A stretch of DNA of 64,000 bases, taken from the NCBI RefSeq assembly GCF_002873335.1, contig NZ_MCUW01000089.1, forward strand, positions 62,001-126,000. The letters run 5' to 3'. Below are positions 9,812-17,959 of the stretch, piece after piece. The position numbers and the translations under genes were made by a program. The notes beneath the pieces are model-generated. The model was given only the letters and a program-made list of their open reading frames with translations. It was not told the origin of the DNA and did not search any database. The stretch is from Vibrio sp. 10N.286.49.B1. Its GTDB lineage: Bacteria > Pseudomonadota > Gammaproteobacteria > Enterobacterales > Vibrionaceae. The number at the start of each line of letters is the position of its first letter. Position 1 is the stretch's first letter.

Positions 9812-10060
9812 CTTGCACTCCAAAAAACAACAACCTAGCAATTTTTTTACTTTGCGAAGTAATTGTGAAGTAGTTTAATGAATCGCCGTGACAAACATCA
9901 CGCATATAGGGTGAACTTTGGGGTGCAAGTCATGTTACACGCCATCATTGGGACTAGAAACATGAAAGTTTACTACATTTCACAAGGTCAAAACGAGGAG
10001 AATTGCAATTGACGAACCACTTTTTTCACTGCAATTAATAAGCGCAATGCACGCCTAGTA

Positions 10061-11233
10061 TTATATTCGATCATCACTGAATAAATCAGAGGCTTTCTTA
10101 CCTTTAGTCACACCTTGATACTGCTCAATAAATCGAAAACCCGCTTTTAAACCCAGCTGATAATCATGCAAAATATCATCTTTATCACTCATTAGCGACG
10201 ATGTTTTTAACGGCTGACTTGGTGCAATCTGAACAATAAAGCAGTCATCCGGTGGAAGTGACAAGAACGTGTTGGTTAGTGAATAAGTTTGATAGTGCAC
10301 CATCAACATATCAGCCAAGCCTGCATCAAATTTTTCACCAAAGAGATGACTTAACCGATAAATATCAGCGCCACCAAACAACCAGCGCCCACCATTAATC
10401 ATATTTAGATGCTGAGAATGTTTCTGAGCCACTGCTTTACTCAATTGAAGATCAAAAAAACCATTCCAATCTTTAGACCACTGCTCAAGTTTATCCTGCC
10501 ATTGAAGTTGCACACTGTTTAAAGACTCTCGAAACCAAGCGGGTGACTCAGTGATGCGCTCTTCGTCAACGATAGTCGGTTCAACGCCACTATCACTTTC
10601 CTCTGTTCGAATCACAACGATCATTCGGTTTTCTTGCCGCCATGCCTCTTGCACTGGGATCGATGCCGATACTCCCCCATCAATAAACTCTTGTCCATTA
10701 ATCGCCACGGTGCCTTCAAAGAGATTAGGGATAGCGCTCGTTGCCATCATGACGGAATACCAGTCTTGCTTCAGCATAGGCAAATAATGGTCTTTAAGCG
10801 TAGAGGCATCGGTGACCGCGGCATAAGCACGCCGCTCACCAATGACTCTGCGTCCCATATCAATATCGAGTTTGTAGGGATACTCACATAACTGATCGAG
10901 TGCCCACTCCAAATTGAGAGACTGCTTTTTCCGAATGAAACTAAATACATTAAAAAATTTTGGATCCGTAGTCAGATCCAGAAGAAATGATCGGCCTAAT
11001 CCAGGTTGACGAGACAAGTATGCACACAAGTTTAAGGCACCTGCGGAAGTACCATAAAATTCATCAAAGGGATCAAAATTAGACAGTAAAAAAGAGTCGA
11101 GCACCCCTGAGGTAAAGATCCCACGCTGTCCACCACCTTGCGCAACCAGCGCTGTTTTTCCTACTACATATTGGGCAAGACGCGCGACATCGTAAGCAGC
11201 ATGGGTATCCGTCACCACACCGGTATTCTTCAT
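10061..11233 (-). CDS. Patatin-like phospholipase (390 aa)
   Basis: This is a second patatin-fold acyl hydrolase. It has QGGGQRG (32-38), GTSAG with nucleophile Ser63 (61-65), and DGG with Asp185 (185-187). It has an extra N-terminal stretch of about 20 residues compared with the patatin at 643-1767, and both share LMSxKDxILxDYQ near the C-terminus. No signal peptide is seen. The ATG has a poor Shine-Dalgarno but starts 8 bases after the stop of the 30-residue membrane protein gene, which suggests translational coupling. The substrate is unknown. Confidence 0.85.
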   Translation of the reverse strand: MKNTGVVTDTHAAYDVARLAQYVVGKTALVAQGGGQRGIFTSGVLDSFLLSNFDPFDEFYGTSAGALNLCAYLSRQPGLGRSFLLDLTTDPKFFNVFSFIRKKQSLNLEWALDQLCEYPYKLDIDMGRRVIGERRAYAAVTDASTLKDHYLPMLKQDWYSVMMATSAIPNLFEGTVAINGQEFIDGGVSASIPVQEAWRQENRMIVVIRTEESDSGVEPTIVDEERITESPAWFRESLNSVQLQWQDKLEQWSKDWNGFFDLQLSKAVAQKHSQHLNMINGGRWLFGGADIYRLSHLFGEKFDAGLADMLMVHYQTYSLTNTFLSLPPDDCFIVQIAPSQPLKTSSLMSDKDDILHDYQLGLKAGFRFIEQYQGVTKGKKASDLFSDDRI

Positions 11234-11241
11234 CGTTATAA

Positions 11242-11334
11242 TTAAGCGGCCAGAATTGCAGTAAAACCAAAAGCAAAAATAATGCCTAATGCGACCGTAA
11301 CAATCCCCAGCGCCATTTTCATATCAAATTCCAT
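11242..11334 (-). CDS. Small single-pass membrane protein (30 aa) upstream of patatin
   Basis: I do not recognise a family. The frame starts at an ATG with a near-ideal Shine-Dalgarno (GGAGG, 4 bases away) and encodes 30 residues: a short acidic/basic start (MEFDMKMA), then an almost continuous hydrophobic segment (GIVTVALGIIFAFGFTAILA). Its stop is 8 bases before the patatin ATG, so the pair is very likely one operon. It could anchor or regulate the hydrolase, or be a membrane-active peptide; this is inference from position only. Confidence 0.7.
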   Translation of the reverse strand: MEFDMKMALGIVTVALGIIFAFGFTAILAA

Positions 11335-11345
11335 ACAACCTCCAA

Positions 11346-11361
11346 AATGTAACATTACATT
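11346..11361. promoter_or_regulatory. Perfect inverted repeat upstream of the small-protein/patatin operon
   Basis: AATGTAA-CA-TTACATT is a perfect 7-bp inverted repeat that begins 2 bases upstream of the GGAGG Shine-Dalgarno of the 30-aa gene. It looks like a dimeric repressor site; the regulator is unknown. Confidence 0.45.
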
Positions 11362-11372
11362 TACTATTGTGA

Positions 11373-11431
11373 CACACTATGGCGTTGCAGAAATAACAAC
11401 TTCAAAATTATGATGTTAGTGTCACACTATG
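11373..11431. promoter_or_regulatory. Paired 9-bp direct repeats in a divergent promoter region
   Basis: CACACTATG occurs at 11373-11381 and 11423-11431, exactly 50 bp (about five helical turns) apart. The bases overlapping each copy form GTGACAC (11369-11375) and its reverse complement GTGTCAC (11419-11425). The element lies between the divergent small-protein/patatin operon and the OMP gene at 11530. Confidence 0.4.
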
Positions 11432-11482
11432 TTTAAACGTTAGTACAATTTGATTCATACAGCTAGCCAACCAAGCTCCAGT

Positions 11483-11515
<33 letters not shown>

Positions 11516-11529
11516 GGTAAGGACATGTC

Positions 11530-12123
11530 ATGGTACCGCTCATTTTACAATCATTTCGGTTTCTTTTTGTTTTAATTCTTCCTTATCCTGTATTTGCTAG
11601 TGTCATTTTAACTCCGTTTTTTGGAGCCAGTGTCGGGGGGAGCGCTGAAGACGAAAATAACAATAAATATGATATATCAGCTTCAACTCACCTCGCTTTG
11701 GCGATCGAATTTCCGGTAAAAAATGGTCGAATGGGATTATTTTATTCTCAACAAAATTCGTCACTTGATACCCTAAATCTTGAGACCACAATACAATACC
11801 TTCAATTTCAGAGTAGCGCTGAATACCTTATTGCAAACAAAACCATCACTTATATCGGCGCTGGGATCGGCGCCTCTCATATATCAGCACAATGGACTCG
11901 CTCTCAAACAGGTTTTGCAGCCAGTATTTACGGTGGCGTGGAATATCAACTCACTCAGCGTTTATTTATCAATGGACAAGCACGCTGGCAAGGCACTGTT
12001 GTCGACAACGAAACGGTATCCGTATGCAACTTACCGACAACAGAGGCCGGCTGCCTCATCGGTTTCAATACCCAGTGGATGAACCAATTCCAAACAAATA
12101 TTGGCATTTCCGCAAAATTTTAG
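11530..12123 (+). CDS. Small outer-membrane beta-barrel protein (197 aa)
   Basis: A signal peptide (about residues 1-24, hydrophobic core FRFLFVLILPYPVFA) precedes repeated amphipathic strands rich in Gly, aromatic residues and alternating polar residues (GGVEYQLTQRLFINGQARW). The C-terminus ISAKF ends in Phe, typical of outer-membrane barrels. Size and layout suggest an 8-stranded barrel of the OmpA/OmpW type. Two Cys near residues 160-170 could form a disulfide. A Shine-Dalgarno (AAGGA) lies 6 bases before the ATG. The function is unknown. Confidence 0.7.
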   Translation: MVPLILQSFRFLFVLILPYPVFASVILTPFFGASVGGSAEDENNNKYDISASTHLALAIEFPVKNGRMGLFYSQQNSSLDTLNLETTIQYLQFQSSAEYLIANKTITYIGAGIGASHISAQWTRSQTGFAASIYGGVEYQLTQRLFINGQARWQGTVVDNETVSVCNLPTTEAGCLIGFNTQWMNQFQTNIGISAKF

Positions 12124-12600
12124 TGCCAACCTCTATCCGCAACTTCCTCCCGGAATTTATATTGGTGAGTAGCACATTATTTAGTGACTCCATCTAAAAA
12201 ACCCAAAAGTTGTTTAGACTAACTTTAAACCCTACCTCATCACTTATAATTGCAACGCACCTCACATTAAGTTAATTAAACCATAAATTAGGTAAAAACA
12301 AGTGTTTACCGCCACACAGCAAGTAAACCTACCCAGACGTAATCTATTGCTAATCAACTATAAGATGGGTAACCTTATTTTAATGCATAGTCGAAAGTTT
12401 CAGTATTGACCACCAGTAGTTTAATAATTCAGGTGAAATCGGCATGCTTTACAACTTAAAACAGAATTAAAAACCATAAATTTCACATTACACAATCGAA
12501 CATTATGCTTGCCAAGTAAATAGTCATTCAATTATTGGTATAGCACTCTATTCATTGAATAGCATTTTATGTCGCAGACAATGTATAAAAGGAGTTAACT
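12124..12600. other. 477-base intergenic region upstream of the NSS transporter
   Basis: This is an A/T-rich gap with no convincing gene. It contains a perfect inverted repeat CTATTCA-T-TGAATAG at 12548-12562, 38 bases before the transporter ATG, which could be an operator. AAGGAG at the end is the transporter's Shine-Dalgarno. Confidence 0.5.
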
Positions 12601-14070
12601 ATGAAGCGTGAACAATGGGGATCTCGAGCTGGATTCATTCTAGCCGCAGTAGGATCAGCAATCGGACTTGGTAACATCTGGCGATTCCCTTACATGGCTT
12701 ATGAGAATGGCGGCGGAGCTTTCTTTATTCCTTATCTATTCGCCATGATTACCGCTGGTATCCCTTTCATGATTCTTGAATTCAGTATGGGACAAAAATA
12801 TCGCGGTTCAGCGCCTAAAACACTGAGTAAAATAAATTCTAAATTTGAATGGCTTGGTTGGTTTCAGGTAGGAGTAGCGGCCACAATCGCTGTCTATTAT
12901 GTCGCGGTAATCGGTTGGGCTATCTCTTATTTCGGCATGTCATTCACTCAAAGCTGGGGCACAGACACTAATGCATTTTTCTTCAGCGAATACCTACAAC
13001 TTGGTGACAATTCACCGACTAGTCTAGGGTCGATTCAGTGGAAAATCGCCGGAGCGATGCTTCTTGCTTGGGGCATCACCTATTCAGCCATTGCCGGTGG
13101 TGTAAAAGCAGGTATAGAACGCGCAGCAAAAATCATGATGCCTGTTCTATTTGTCATGGTTTTGCTACTTATCGGACGCATGGTATTCCTTCCGGGTGCT
13201 CTTAACGGAATCAACTATCTATTCGAACCTGATTTCTCCAAGATATTAGATATGAAAGTGTGGGCGGCAGCTTACGGTCAGATCTTTTTCACTCTAAGTA
13301 TTGGTTTCGCTATCATGCTAGCTTACTCGAGCTACCTACCTGAGAAATCGGATATTACCAATAACGCCTTCATGACCGTATTGATTAACTGTGGTTTTTC
13401 AATTCTTGCCGGTATTATGATTTTCTCAGTTCTTGGTTACATGGCTCAGGAACAAGGCAAACCCCTTACCGAAGTCGTCACAGCGGGCGTAGGTTTAGCA
13501 TTTGTAACGCTGCCAGCGGCAATCAACTTGCTGCCAGCGCCGTACATTTTGGGACCACTATTTTTCTTCGCACTTGTGATTGCAGGTTTAAGCTCACACA
13601 TTTCCATTATGGAAGCAGTAACTTCAGCCGTGATTGATAAGCTGAACTGGACACGTAAGAAAGCCGCGACCATTATTTGCGGATCGGGTCTAGTGATTTC
13701 GATGGCGTTCGCGACTAATGGCGGTTTACTCTTGCTTGATCTTGTCGACCACTTCGCCAACAACGTCGGTATCGTCGTCAGTTGCTTCATTGAGATTATT
13801 CTGATGGCTTGGTTGCTAAAAATTGCTGATGTGCGTGATTACGTCAATAAAGTGTCTGATTTCACTATCGGCGCTTGGTTCGATATCTGCTTACGCTTTA
13901 TCACACCGATTATCCTCGCGATTATCGTCGCCACTAAATTCCAAACACTGATCACAGAAGGCTATGGCGGTTACGCTCAGTTTGATTTGATGCTGCTAGG
14001 CTGGGGACTAATGGGTCTACTCGTAGTCGTTGGTGTTGCGATAAATATAACAAGTAAAAAGGACGCTTAA
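12601..14070 (+). CDS. Sodium-dependent NSS-family amino-acid transporter (489 aa)
   Basis: This is a neurotransmitter:sodium symporter family protein of the inner membrane. The hallmark TM1 WGSRAGFILAAVGSAIGLGNIWRFPYMAYENGGGAF contains the broken helix that binds sodium and substrate. About 11-12 membrane segments follow over 489 residues, a usual length for bacterial members. A 33-residue MetS-like gene follows after 1 base, which makes a MetP-type methionine/alanine importer the best guess. The substrate cannot be read from the sequence. Confidence 0.9.
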   Translation: MKREQWGSRAGFILAAVGSAIGLGNIWRFPYMAYENGGGAFFIPYLFAMITAGIPFMILEFSMGQKYRGSAPKTLSKINSKFEWLGWFQVGVAATIAVYYVAVIGWAISYFGMSFTQSWGTDTNAFFFSEYLQLGDNSPTSLGSIQWKIAGAMLLAWGITYSAIAGGVKAGIERAAKIMMPVLFVMVLLLIGRMVFLPGALNGINYLFEPDFSKILDMKVWAAAYGQIFFTLSIGFAIMLAYSSYLPEKSDITNNAFMTVLINCGFSILAGIMIFSVLGYMAQEQGKPLTEVVTAGVGLAFVTLPAAINLLPAPYILGPLFFFALVIAGLSSHISIMEAVTSAVIDKLNWTRKKAATIICGSGLVISMAFATNGGLLLLDLVDHFANNVGIVVSCFIEIILMAWLLKIADVRDYVNKVSDFTIGAWFDICLRFITPIILAIIVATKFQTLITEGYGGYAQFDLMLLGWGLMGLLVVVGVAINITSKKDA

Positions 14071-14071
14071 T

Positions 14072-14173
14072 ATGACAACAAGTGCGATTATAATGATGGT
14101 TTTGGGTTTAGGCATTACATGGGGCGGCGCGTCTTACTGTATCAAAAAAGCCATGGACAAGAACCACAAGTAA
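14072..14173 (+). CDS. MetS-like small subunit of the NSS transporter (33 aa)
   Basis: The ATG lies 1 base after the transporter stop, with AAAGGA 9 bases upstream. The product is a 33-residue peptide with one membrane segment (SAIIMMVLGLGITWGGASYCI) and a charged tail (KKAMDKNHK). Size, layout and position match the MetS family, known in Corynebacterium as essential for MetP activity. It is likely the transporter's obligate partner in the inner membrane. Confidence 0.85.
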   Translation: MTTSAIIMMVLGLGITWGGASYCIKKAMDKNHK

Positions 14174-14188
14174 AAACGACTAAAATAG

Positions 14189-14218
14189 AAAAAGCCAGCA
14201 TTTGATGCTGGCTTTTTT
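14189..14218 (+). terminator. Terminator after the transporter operon
   Basis: The stem GCCAGCA/TGCTGGC has a 5-base loop, is preceded by AAAAA and followed by TTTTTT, and lies 20 bases after the MetS-like stop. It may also serve the convergent gene at 14252. Confidence 0.92.
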
Positions 14219-14251
14219 ATTGGGACTAATTCGTCAGAAAAAGTGAGGTGC

Positions 14252-14833
14252 TTAAAAGCTGTAACGAATACCGATACCCGCGCCGATGCCCAATTTCAGG
14301 TCGCTTTTGTGGAACATCATGTTTGGCGTAAGTTGCGCGTACGCATCCCAACCATTCGAGATATCCAATTCCACCCCAAGAGCAATCCTTGGGCCAAAAT
14401 TATCAGAGCGCTTAATCTGACCACCAACACCAGCAAACCACGTAAACGGAACATCCCCACCAAAACGCCCACGATTAAAAATGTAATCTGCCGCAATACC
14501 GTCATTCCCTATTGCAAAGTTAACCGTGTTATTAATCTGGCCAACCACACTCAATCCTTGATCTAAACCCATACCGATTTTAAAACCGCCAGAGCTATTG
14601 CCACTACTGCGGCTCGAACTGCGTGGCTTATTCGCCGATTGAGTATTATTCGATGAACGAGTACTCGTTGATGCCTTAGCCGGCGCTGGGGCGGCTGCCG
14701 AGCTTGTTGTGCTACCTTCTTCTACAATCTGCCACTCTTCTTCACCACCTGCAGTATTAGCCGCCGCTAGCGTCACTGAAGAAAAGAGCATCAAACTTAA
14801 AAAGGTGATGCGTTGAATAGTATTTGATTTCAT
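14252..14833 (-). CDS. Outer-membrane-like protein with Ser/Ala/Pro-rich linker (193 aa)
   Basis: A signal peptide (MKSNTIQRITFLSLMLFSSVTLAA) precedes a low-complexity segment rich in Ser, Ala, Pro, Thr and Asn (about residues 35-82). A short beta-barrel-like domain follows, ending GIGAGIGIRYSF, with the C-terminal Phe typical of outer-membrane proteins. The ATG at 14833 has AGGGAA 7 bases upstream and is preferred to an in-frame ATG 24 bases earlier. I do not recognise the family. Confidence 0.65.
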   Translation of the reverse strand: MKSNTIQRITFLSLMLFSSVTLAAANTAGGEEEWQIVEEGSTTSSAAAPAPAKASTSTRSSNNTQSANKPRSSSRSSGNSSGGFKIGMGLDQGLSVVGQINNTVNFAIGNDGIAADYIFNRGRFGGDVPFTWFAGVGGQIKRSDNFGPRIALGVELDISNGWDAYAQLTPNMMFHKSDLKLGIGAGIGIRYSF

Positions 14834-14975
14834 GTATAGGTTCCCTGCATGGTTCATGACTCTTCTATATAACGAGAGCTAATATTGGATACGACAAAAT
14901 TGCAGAGATTTTAGTGAATGGCGTGGTTGTTATGTCATGGAAAGGAAAGAGACAAGAAAGCTTTCAGGCGAGATC

Positions 14976-15004
14976 AAAAAAGGGAAGCATCAGCTTCCCT
15001 TTTA
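14976..15004 (-). terminator. Terminator after ptsG
   Basis: The stem GGGAAGC/GCTTCCC has loop ATCA. On the minus strand the hairpin is followed by a run of six T, 25 bases after the ptsG stop. Confidence 0.88.
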
Positions 15005-15028
15005 GATTATGAGTTAACTCATCAGATA

Positions 15029-16462
15029 TTAACCGTGGTTACGAATCCACTCATCCATATCTGTTTTAAGGTTATCAGATTTTGTACCGAAGATAGCTTG
15101 TACACCACCAGCAACAACAACAACACCTGCTGCGCCTAGCTTTTTAAGTTTATCTTGGTCTACTTTTTCTACATCTGCTACTGCAACACGTAGACGAGTA
15201 ATACAAGCGTCTAGACCAGTAATGTTTGCTTTGCCACCAAATGCTGCAACCAATTCACCTGCCATTTCTGTACCAGATTGAACAGCTACGTCATCTTCTG
15301 ACTCGTCTTCACGGCCTGGAGTTTTAAGGTCCATCGCTGTGATAACAGTGCGGAATACGAAGTAGTAGATAGCTGCGTAACAAAGACCAACACCTACCAT
15401 TAGACCCATCTTCTGTGCATTACCAGAAAGTACTAGGAAGTCAATTAGGCCGTGTGAGAACGATGTACCGTGTACAAAACCAAGCATGTTAGCAACAACG
15501 TATGCAGAGCCCGCTAGAAGAGCGTGAATTGCGTACAGTACTGGAGCAACGAATAGGAAAGAGAATTCGATTGGTTCAGTGATACCCGTTAGGAATGAAG
15601 TCAATGCTGCAGAAGCCATGATACCCATTACTTTCGCACGGTTTTCAGGCTTAGCACAATGTGCAATAGCAATCGCCGCTGCTGGTAGACCGAACATCTT
15701 GAACATGTAACCGCCAGCTAGCTGACCAAAGCCGTTGCCTGCTGCACGAGAAGCGTCATCCGCAACTAGGTAACAAGTCAGTACGCCGTTTTGAGTTTCG
15801 CCAGCTGCATTGATACAAGTACCTGCTTCGAAGAAGAATGGTACGTTCCAAACGTGGTGAAGACCGAATGGAATTAGAGAACGCTCAACGATACCGTAGA
15901 TACCAAATGCTACTGTTGGGTTTTGATGTGCAGCCCAGTCAGAGAATGCGCTGATTGCGCCGCCAATTGGTGGCCAGATGATAGAAAGTACGATACCAAG
16001 ACCAATGGCTGCAAAACCAGTAATAATTGGCACAGCACGCTTACCAGCGAAGAACCCAAGGTACTCTGGAAGCTGAATTTTGAAGAATCGGTTGAATGCC
16101 CAAGCCGCAACACCACCTACAAGGATGCCACCTAGAACACCAGTATCGATGCCTTCAACGCCCATGATTTCAGCCATAACGCTCAGCGTAGCTGTCATGA
16201 TGCCGTAACCAACGATAGCCGCTAGACCCGCAACACCGTCATTGTTCGTAAAGCCTAGTGCAACACCAACGGCAAATAGCAATGCCATTTGACCGAAGAC
16301 TGAGCCACCCGCTTGTTCCATTAGGTTTGAAACAACACCTGGAATAAAGCTAAGGTCGGCAGCGCCCACCCCTAATAGAATACCTGCAACTGGTAAAACT
16401 GATACTGGTAGCATCAGAGACTTACCAACTTTTTGCAGGTTAGCAAAAAGGTTCTTAAACAT
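15029..16462 (-). CDS. ptsG: PTS glucose transporter EIICB-Glc (477 aa)
   Basis: This is the glucose-specific IIC-IIB permease of the phosphotransferase system. It takes up glucose, phosphorylates it to glucose-6-phosphate, and in its dephosphorylated form sequesters Mlc. The IIC membrane domain (about 1-370) has the conserved GITEPIEF motif and FGLHHVWN. The IIB domain (about 395-477) carries the phosphorylated Cys420 in [10 protein letters not shown]. There is no fused IIA domain. The ATG has AGGAG 7 bases upstream. A long leader of about 230 bases and a candidate Mlc operator lie upstream. Confidence 0.95.
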   Translation of the reverse strand: MFKNLFANLQKVGKSLMLPVSVLPVAGILLGVGAADLSFIPGVVSNLMEQAGGSVFGQMALLFAVGVALGFTNNDGVAGLAAIVGYGIMTATLSVMAEIMGVEGIDTGVLGGILVGGVAAWAFNRFFKIQLPEYLGFFAGKRAVPIITGFAAIGLGIVLSIIWPPIGGAISAFSDWAAHQNPTVAFGIYGIVERSLIPFGLHHVWNVPFFFEAGTCINAAGETQNGVLTCYLVADDASRAAGNGFGQLAGGYMFKMFGLPAAAIAIAHCAKPENRAKVMGIMASAALTSFLTGITEPIEFSFLFVAPVLYAIHALLAGSAYVVANMLGFVHGTSFSHGLIDFLVLSGNAQKMGLMVGVGLCYAAIYYFVFRTVITAMDLKTPGREDESEDDVAVQSGTEMAGELVAAFGGKANITGLDACITRLRVAVADVEKVDQDKLKKLGAAGVVVVAGGVQAIFGTKSDNLKTDMDEWIRNHG

Positions 16463-16698
16463 GTTTATGCTCCTGATAAAGTTATTAGATTAATGGGTAC
16501 TAACGGCACACCCCCGCAGCCTTAAATGTTAGCACCCAATGAAAATGTAACCACATTATGATTTGTATTTTCTGCCAACAAATATAGCTCGTTGCCCCTA
16601 ATAGTTTCTACAGTGTAACGATATTAAGTTGCAAAACTATGAGTAGATCACAGTCAAAAACGTCTTAAATAACGGCTAAATAAACAAATAACCTATTG

Positions 16699-16726
16699 AA
16701 TATAAAGGATTAAACAATACTATCAA
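16699..16726 (-). promoter_or_regulatory. Candidate sigma-70 promoter of ptsG
   Basis: On the minus strand TTGATA (16726-16721), a 16-base spacer and TATATT (16704-16699) fit a sigma-70 promoter, which would give a leader of about 230 bases before ptsG. A TGTGATC half-site (about 16651-16645) further downstream suggests a second, CRP-dependent start. Confidence 0.4.
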
Positions 16727-16761
16727 TTAATTTTACTGAGTAAATAAAATAGGCTTGTAAG

Positions 16762-16782
16762 TTATTTTACGTAACGTAATAA
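16762..16782. promoter_or_regulatory. Candidate Mlc operator upstream of ptsG
   Basis: The 21-bp element reads TTATTTTAC-N5-GTAATAA and contains the palindrome TTACGT-A-ACGTAA. It has the same arms and spacing as the E. coli ptsG Mlc site as I recall it. It lies about 300 bases upstream of the ptsG ATG and 36 bp upstream of the candidate -35. The rest of this 452-base gap is A/T-rich leader and the tatD terminator. Confidence 0.6.
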
Positions 16783-16864
16783 CAGTGTGTGTTGCAGATC
16801 GGGTTTTCGCTCAAATTTTAACGTTAACTTTAACCTACTGTTAACTCTCTAACTTGCAAAAACT

Positions 16865-16891
16865 AATAAAGGTGCTTCACGCACCTTTATT
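16865..16891 (-). terminator. Terminator after tatD
   Basis: An 11-bp stem AATAAAGGTGC/GCACCTTTATT has a 5-base loop, followed on the minus strand by AGTTTTTG. It separates tatD from ptsG. Confidence 0.8.
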
Positions 16892-16914
16892 AATCAAAAT
16901 ACGAACAAACTTAA

Positions 16915-17685
16915 TTATCGTCGTAAAAAAACAGCATCGTAGTTTTCTGACGTTCTATTACCTACTTCATTGAGCGAAATGCCTTTTAATTGTGCGATAT
17001 ACGCTGCTACCTCAACCACATACGCAGGTTGGTTCTCTTTTCCTCTATGGGGCACTGGTGCTAAATAAGGTGAATCAGTCTCAATGAGTAATCGCTCTAA
17101 CGGTAGGTCTCTAACCACATCTTTTAACTCTTTAGCTTGCTTGAACGTCACAATACCTGAAATTGAAATATAGAACCCTAAATCCATCGCGGCTTCTGCA
17201 AAAGGAAGGTCTTCGGTAAAACAGTGAATCACTCCCCCACAACGTTCAGCGTGACCATTACGTAATATCGATAGCGTATCTTCTCTCGCATCGCGAGTAT
17301 GAATAATCAATGGCTTATCAACCTCGACGGCCACTTCAACTTGTTGTTCAAAGCGTTGCTTTTGTAAATCAGCCGTTTCCGGCATGTAGTGATAATCTAA
17401 ACCTGTTTCGCCCACGGCAACGACCCTAGGGTGGTTGACGTATTCTTTGAAGGTAGTGAGTGAAAAATCACTTTCTACATCAAGAGGATGAACACCACAA
17501 GAAGCCATCACCTCCGGATACGGTTCAATTAGCTTCATCATCCCTGGAAATGCCCCCAATGTAACCCCTACGGACAACAGCTTATGAACGTTAGCCGCCT
17601 TAGCATTGTTAATGATGTCTTGAAGACCCTGAGGGTGTGCTTCTAAATTGAGTTTATCGAGGTGACAATGAGAATCTACAAACAT
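16915..17685 (-). CDS. ycfH: TatD-family metal-dependent hydrolase (YcfH, 256 aa)
   Basis: This is a TatD-type amidohydrolase-fold nuclease. The metal-binding HCH pair is at His7/His9 (DSHCHLD), followed by GVHP, the glutamate in AVGETGLDYHY, IIHTRDA, IHCFT and the final ETDSPYLAP aspartate. The length is usual for YcfH. It is the last gene of the holB-tmk-mltG-pabC string, an order shared with E. coli and V. cholerae. The 274-base gap to holB holds only an imperfect 10-bp hairpin (17902-17929) without a T-run. Confidence 0.92.
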   Translation of the reverse strand: MFVDSHCHLDKLNLEAHPQGLQDIINNAKAANVHKLLSVGVTLGAFPGMMKLIEPYPEVMASCGVHPLDVESDFSLTTFKEYVNHPRVVAVGETGLDYHYMPETADLQKQRFEQQVEVAVEVDKPLIIHTRDAREDTLSILRNGHAERCGGVIHCFTEDLPFAEAAMDLGFYISISGIVTFKQAKELKDVVRDLPLERLLIETDSPYLAPVPHRGKENQPAYVVEVAAYIAQLKGISLNEVGNRTSENYDAVFLRR

Positions 17686-17959
17686 AGGAATAGTACTTAC
17701 TGTTGAGAATAGAAATAACGACGAGATGATAACGTCTAATGAACGGCCATTAAAGACAACAACGGATCATACTGTCTAAACAAAAAATCCGATCACCGCT
17801 AAACCACTATAGCTTACAAAGGTTGCCGCTGACCCAGGTGAAAAATGTCACGTGACAATCGTCAATTGATGACGACCATCAACAGCTGCTCTGCGCTTGA
17901 CCTCTATCTCGATTAACCACGAGGTAGAGACATACAAAAAATAGCATCAGCGAAGAAAG

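Noticed and set aside
16637..16660. Possible CRP site in the ptsG leader
   Set aside because: Only the left half (TGTGATC) fits; the right half is poor, so it is only mentioned with the promoter.
17902..17929. Hairpin CTCTATCTCG/CGAGGTAGAG between holB and tatD
   Set aside because: Imperfect and without a T-run on either strand, so not called as a terminator; no evidence for a small RNA.
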